Shown: one piece after another, positions 59,701-64,000 of the stretch | Numbering within the stretch: the stretch's first letter is position 1 | Layout: each line of letters starts with the position of its first letter | Assembly (NCBI GenBank): GCA_051453625.1 | Contig: JBOZIK010000001.1 | Location: 191,632,754 to 191,696,753, forward strand | Source of the DNA: Welwitschia mirabilis | Taxonomy: Eukaryota; Gnetophyta; Gnetopsida; Welwitschiales | Direction: 5' to 3' | DNA: 64,000 bases | Notes under the pieces: generated by a model | What the model saw: only the letters and a program-made list of their open reading frames with translations | Told to the model about the DNA's origin: nothing | Databases searched by the model: none | Translations under genes and position numbers: made by a program

Positions 59701-60180
59701 ATAAGGCAACCCTTGTATATGTGTGCTATTTGTGATTTATTAAGTTTTGAGAGCACTATTAGATATGGATTTGCTATAATTTCTAAGGGGAATATAGTCC
59801 TATCATATGAGGAGCATCTCATATGTTTGTAAGATTAGTGGTACTTCATAACCACCATTTTACAAGTTAAGAATATTTAAAAGCATGAAAGAAAGCTACC
59901 TTCTATGTGTGAATGTACTGAGGTTGGGGAACCATGTAAATAAGTAAGGTTTTCATTGTGAAACCTTTTTTAGTTGTTAAAATTATATTTATTTAAACTC
60001 ATCTATCCCTCTCCTCTTAGTTCAAGGATCCTCATTTTTACTTTTTAAAAATTGGTTTGTTATTAAAACATAATAAAGATATGTAACATGATTTATTTAT
60101 GATGCTAAGTAAACATTTAATACATTAGTTAAAAATATCATTGAGTAAGATAATATATAAATTTGGTTTTTTATGTTTAA
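59701..60180. other. Unassigned A+T-rich stretch
   Basis: Nothing recognised. It lies between the presumed B LTR end and the truncated end of copia F. Confidence 0.5.
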
Positions 60181-60189
60181 CAAATAATA

Positions 60190-60520
60190 CTTTATTAAAA
60201 TTTTCATCCTTAATAATAAAACCAATTTTGAAAATGATAACATCATAGTTTAAATAAAAAATATGGCTAACACTCAATATGTGATGTTGTTATCCATCAA
60301 TATAAAATACATTTTTTACCTTAGCTAGATTGCTAACTATAGTGGTATGATTCTTGTAATGAAAGGTTTAATTTTGTCATCAAATGAAGTAATATCATGA
60401 TCTTAATTAGCTAGAGGAGTAAATATTGATTTTCCTCTCATCATATGTTAAGAGAAACCAGTGCTTACACACTAAATATGATTCTTCACTACTCACAAGA
60501 TATATAAGTGAGAAAGGCAT
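60190..60520 (-). pseudogene. Copia F protease / GAG pre-integrase remnant, 3'-truncated
   Basis: Minus-strand read-through near 60340-60210 gives LAKVKNVFYIDG, stop, HHILSVSHIFYLNYDVIIF. It is equivalent to IEDVLLVDGLKHNLLSISQLCDKGFKVIF of Ty1/copia. Upstream near 60470 is a degraded HWFLLTYDERK where the protease DSGC...HMTG block is expected. Integrase, RT and RNase H do not follow, so F is truncated here. Confidence 0.65.
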
Positions 60521-60699
60521 TGCTATAGTGATTTAAAATTCATTTCATCCTTTATTTATCCTACATAGATTTTCTAACCTATTTATTTAGCTTTTTGGTG
60601 ATGTAGGTGTATTTTTGTTTTTTAAGAATTAAAGGAAAAAAGTATGACTAGTGCCAACTTGTATGGATATTGAACCAAATGATGTTATTTATATAACCA

Positions 60700-62810
60700 A
60701 AATTTTTAAACTTTGGTTTATACTTCCATTTTCAAAAGAAACATTCCTTTTTTTTAAGTGATTTACTTTTTGATGCTTTGTTTTTTTTCTAATGCACTTT
60801 TATCATTTGGTGTTTTACATTTACCAAGCATAATGTTTGAGCTTCCTTTTACTTTGATAAATCTTTCACTTATGTACCTAGCATTTTATAATTATTGTTT
60901 TGAATTTTTAAACTAGTCTATTAATCTCAATTTTTAGAGCTATATTCTTTCTTTTCAACTTTAAATAAGATTGATTTTCTTATTCATAAGCTAACCTATA
61001 ATTGTTGATCAAGTTTATCATTTTGGTAAATAATTTTTATAAATTAATAAAACCTTTAGAAATGAAATCATATGTTTATTATGAAGTTAATTCACCTTCC
61101 TCTACATGGTAAACTTCTTTATATTCATAGATTTTAAAGTCTTTGTTATTACTAGTGGATGCATCATAAACAATAGCCATAAAGGAGGGTAAGTACCCTC
61201 ATCATTTTCATCTGAGACCTTCTCCTAAGGGGCATTTTTATTTTCATTCCAACTAGAAAAGTAGTTTTCTTCTTTTTAAACTTTTAGAATTTTTCTTATA
61301 GTCTATCAACACTTAGGCATTCTGAGGTAAGATGTCCTTAATCCTAAAATATCTAACACCTTATGTTTACAATGTTATTTTCATAAGTAGATTGTTTATC
61401 TTTACCATTACTTTCAACCTAAGGCTTGAATGATCCAGGATGATTTTTTCTTTTTCTATTTCTTCTTATAAGTAGAGGTTTAACTCACTTAGAAATAAGA
61501 GTAGCTATTTATTAATGTCATATGGATAATCATCATCCTTTATAACATCAGTATCCTTACCTTTTTGATGTTGTTTTTCATTGTTGCTAGCTTTGAAAGA
61601 TGTGGGTTTTTCTTAATCACTTCATCTTTAATTAATTTCATCTCATAAGTAGTTAAATACATTTATAATTCTTTAAACTTTATGATGNNNNNNNNNNNNN
61701 NNNNNNNNNNNNNNNNNNNNNNNNNNNNNNNNNNNNNNNNNNNNNNNNNNNNNNNNNNNNNNNNNNNNNNNNNNNNNNNNNNNNNNNNNNNNNNNNNNNN
61801 NNNNNNNNNNNNNNNNNNNNNNNNNNNNNNNNNNNNNNNNNNNNNNNNNNNNNNNNNNNNNNNNNNNNNNNNNNNNNNNNNNNNNNNNNNNNNNNNNNNN
61901 NNNNNNNNNNNNNNNNNNNNNNNNNNNNNNNNNNNNNNNNNNNNNNNNNNNNNNNNNNNNNNNNNNNNNNNNNNNNNNNNNNNNNNNNNNNNNNNNNNNN
62001 NNNNNNNNNNNNNNNNNNNNNNNNNNNNNNNNNNNNNNNNNNNNNNNNNNNNNNNNNNNNNNNNNNNNNNNNNNNNNNNNNNNNNNNNNNNNNNNNNNNN
62101 NNNNNNNNNNNNNNNNNNNNNNNNNNNNNNNNNNNNNNNNNNNNNNNNNNNNNNNNNNNNNNNNNNNNNNNNNNNNNNNNNNNNNNNNNNNNNNNNNNNN
62201 NNNNNNNNNNNNNNNNNNNNNNNNNNNNNNNNNNNNNNNNNNNNNNNNNNNNNNNNNNNNNNNNNNNNNNNNNNNNNNNNNNNNNNNNNNNNNNNNNNNN
62301 NNNNNNNNNNNNNNNNNNNNNNNNNNNNNNNNNNNNNNNNNNNNNNNNNTTCCATGATAGTGGTTTTAAGCCTATACATTAATTTAAGTGATCTAATCAC
62401 TTTTTAAACTATCTCCTCTTCAAATAGTTCTTTATCAAATTTATGGAGGGCATTTACACTGTTGCTAACTCTTGTATAGTACTTGTAAATCCTTTCTCCA
62501 TTATTTATTATAAGGTTTTAAAATTAATTTATCTAAAATAGTAATATATATTGCTTAACTATATAAGTACCTTCATAAATGCCTTTAAGAATGACCCATA
62601 CTTCTTTTGCAATGCTACAACTAGAACTTGTATTAGACTCCTTTCATTAAAGGCATAATATAAAGCATTTTTAGTTTTAGAATCAAACATGTTAACATTA
62701 TTTTCACCATTAGACCAATATTTTTATATCTTTAAGCTTGGTTATGGTTACTCGAAATAATTTGTGATGATCTATATGATAGTCATATAACCATATTTGC
62801 TTACCTATTA
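60700..62810 (-). pseudogene. Copia F gag (broken)
   Basis: Minus strand. N-terminal capsid part near 62700-62400: NALYYAFNERS, CSIAKEVWVILKGIYEGT, and KDLQVLYKS or the neighbouring frame, matching the UBN2-type gag of plant copia (TAKEIWDTLEVTHEGT). A 662-N gap (61688-62349) removes the middle. Near 61400-61340 is a knuckle remnant with GHLTSEC, followed by acidic KMPLRRRSQMKMM-type sequence and a coiled coil near 60900-61050 (LKLKRKNIALKIEINRL). The order is the same as in Sirevirus B gag. Confidence 0.68.
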
Positions 62811-63074
62811 CACTACAAACTCAATAAACTATAAGTAAACCCACATCCTAATCTTTTAATAAGCATACTTTATCTCATGTAAGAGTGGAAATATAGTGAT
62901 TTAGGATATCTCAATCATAGTTCACTTAAAGATTCTATACCTTTTTATGAGTATTACTTTGATATACCTAATGATCATAGAATTTATTTTGTGTAAAATG
63001 TTTACTTGTAAAATCAATGACTTGGTAAAAAGATAAATGCATGTAAATAAAAATGAACCTCTTATCAAATTCAC

Positions 63075-64000
63075 ATGGTTCTTTAACTAGGATATCCCAT
63101 ACTTAAAGGGAAGAATTATGCACACCTTTGGATCCTACTACTTAGAAATATTTTATGATTTATGGCTTATCATTAACCTTACACAGTTTGAAGTATAATG
63201 AAGTTGTTCCCCATAAGGCATCCAAATCAATCTATTAATAACTTGGAATCTATGTAGGACCTATAAAATACAAGCTTCTTAAGATTAAAGTAAAGTGAAA
63301 AAGAGGAGTATGGATTTACAGAGATTCTAAAATTTAATTTCCACCTTTATGTGTAAGGATACAATGGAAGTGAGATAATAAGAAAAATAGTATAAGTAAT
63401 AAATCTTACTTGCTCAACATTAAAGCCAATAAAAAGTAGCAAAGTTAATATAATGAATCTTTCTTATTTTTCCTTCTTTAATATGTCATAGAGGTTTTTT
63501 TATAAGTATGAATCATTTCTTAGATGAGTTCTTTTGTGTTTTAATTTTTATTTACCTTTCTATAAGTCTCTAAAATAGATACCTAAAGAGCCAGCATGTA
63601 TGAATGTTTAAATCCATAACTCATAATGGCTATATTTATTTTTATAGGTTAGATTAAAGTAGACATGTTTATTACTTATAAACATCTTTATCTCTATAGA
63701 TATCTACATAATATGTAGACATATTTAACCTAGAATTAAACATGCTTCATGACTGATCAAAATTAAATTATAGATGTTTGTCAAGTAATCTTATTATAGA
63801 TGTCTTCAATTTTTATAGACATCTTCTTTTAATAACCTTATGCTCTACCTAGATGTATTTACATGGGAAGACATCTAAGATCTAGATGAAGTATTCTTTA
63901 AAAATTAGACATCTGCAACTCTAATAGACATGTTTTATCATGCTTCATTGATTTAACTAAGACATGTTTTCTCCCATAGCTATTTAATGATATGGTATAT
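63075..64000 (-). repeat. 5' LTR of copia F (runs off the window)
   Basis: On the minus strand the order is a motif array (63960-63640), a TATA box (complement of ggctatatttatttttata, 63628-63646), then a leader toward gag. Near 63075-63120 a ggatatccc...aaagggaagaa patch resembles the complement of the A LTR end. The inner edge is approximate. The outer edge lies beyond 64000. Confidence 0.5.
63640..63960 (-). repeat. AGACATCT/AGATGTCT motif array in the F LTR
   Basis: About twelve copies of tagacatct, agatgtct or one-base variants, on both strands, upstream of the TATA box. Same motif as in B (31700-32010 and 34735-35080). Confidence 0.75.

Noticed and set aside
1-64000. tRNA, rRNA, organellar inserts or host genes
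   Set aside because: No cloverleaf with intact arms, no conserved rRNA block and no host protein domain was recognised on reading both strands; a tRNAscan or Infernal run would settle it.

Overview
The window is a land-plant nuclear repeat block. It is very A+T-rich and holds no host gene, tRNA or rRNA that I can support. What can be recognised are plant LTR retrotransposons: Ty1/copia of the Sirevirus (SIRE) type and Ty3/gypsy of the Athila type. Every coding region is broken by stops and frameshifts, and LTR pairs match only about 80% by eye, so the insertions are old. The species cannot be named from this sequence.

Layout, left to right. Copia A (+), 1-4409: a deletion derivative with a protease/pre-integrase scrap, an env-position pseudogene (1063-2103), three polypurine tracts and one long LTR (2693-4409). 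4434-5860 (+): a broken coiled-coil retroelement ORF cut off by A. 9000-9560 (-): a copia RT/RNase H scrap (G). Athila E (-): LTR at 9981-11114 and env-position sequence at 11460-11897, continuing at 25371-26500. E is split by Athila-1 (-), 11898-25365, which has two LTRs, gag, protease, RT/RNase H, integrase, an env-position ORF and a primer-binding site. Sirevirus B (+), 27540-34455: remnants of gag, protease, integrase, RT and RNase H plus an env-position region, then its 3' LTR from 34456. That LTR is interrupted at 35386 by element C (-), with LTRs 35386-36625 and 57661-59520. C in turn hosts an inverted repeat (37684-39137), a small non-autonomous LTR element D (39319-42289, target duplication CTTAT) and Athila-2 (-, 42437-55514, target duplication AGTAG). 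Copia F (-) occupies about 60190 to the window end, which lies inside its 5' LTR.

The observation most worth following up: two Sirevirus-type elements, A and B, carry unrelated short repeated motifs in their LTR promoters. In each, the same family-specific motif array recurs between pol and the env-position ORF, followed by a TATA-like box and a leader. This looks like an internal promoter for the third ORF built from LTR parts. Other points are a protein domain shared by copia and Athila elements in the env position, a second unrecognised coiled-coil ORF, and a strong G-to-A/C-to-T decay signature. Three separate RTs have lost catalytic Asp to Asn, and a tRNA-Asp primer site has decayed by transitions alone.

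Eleven N gaps interrupt the window. Several are flanked by duplicated contig ends (twice exactly 77 bp), so the copy numbers and gap lengths there are assembly artefacts.
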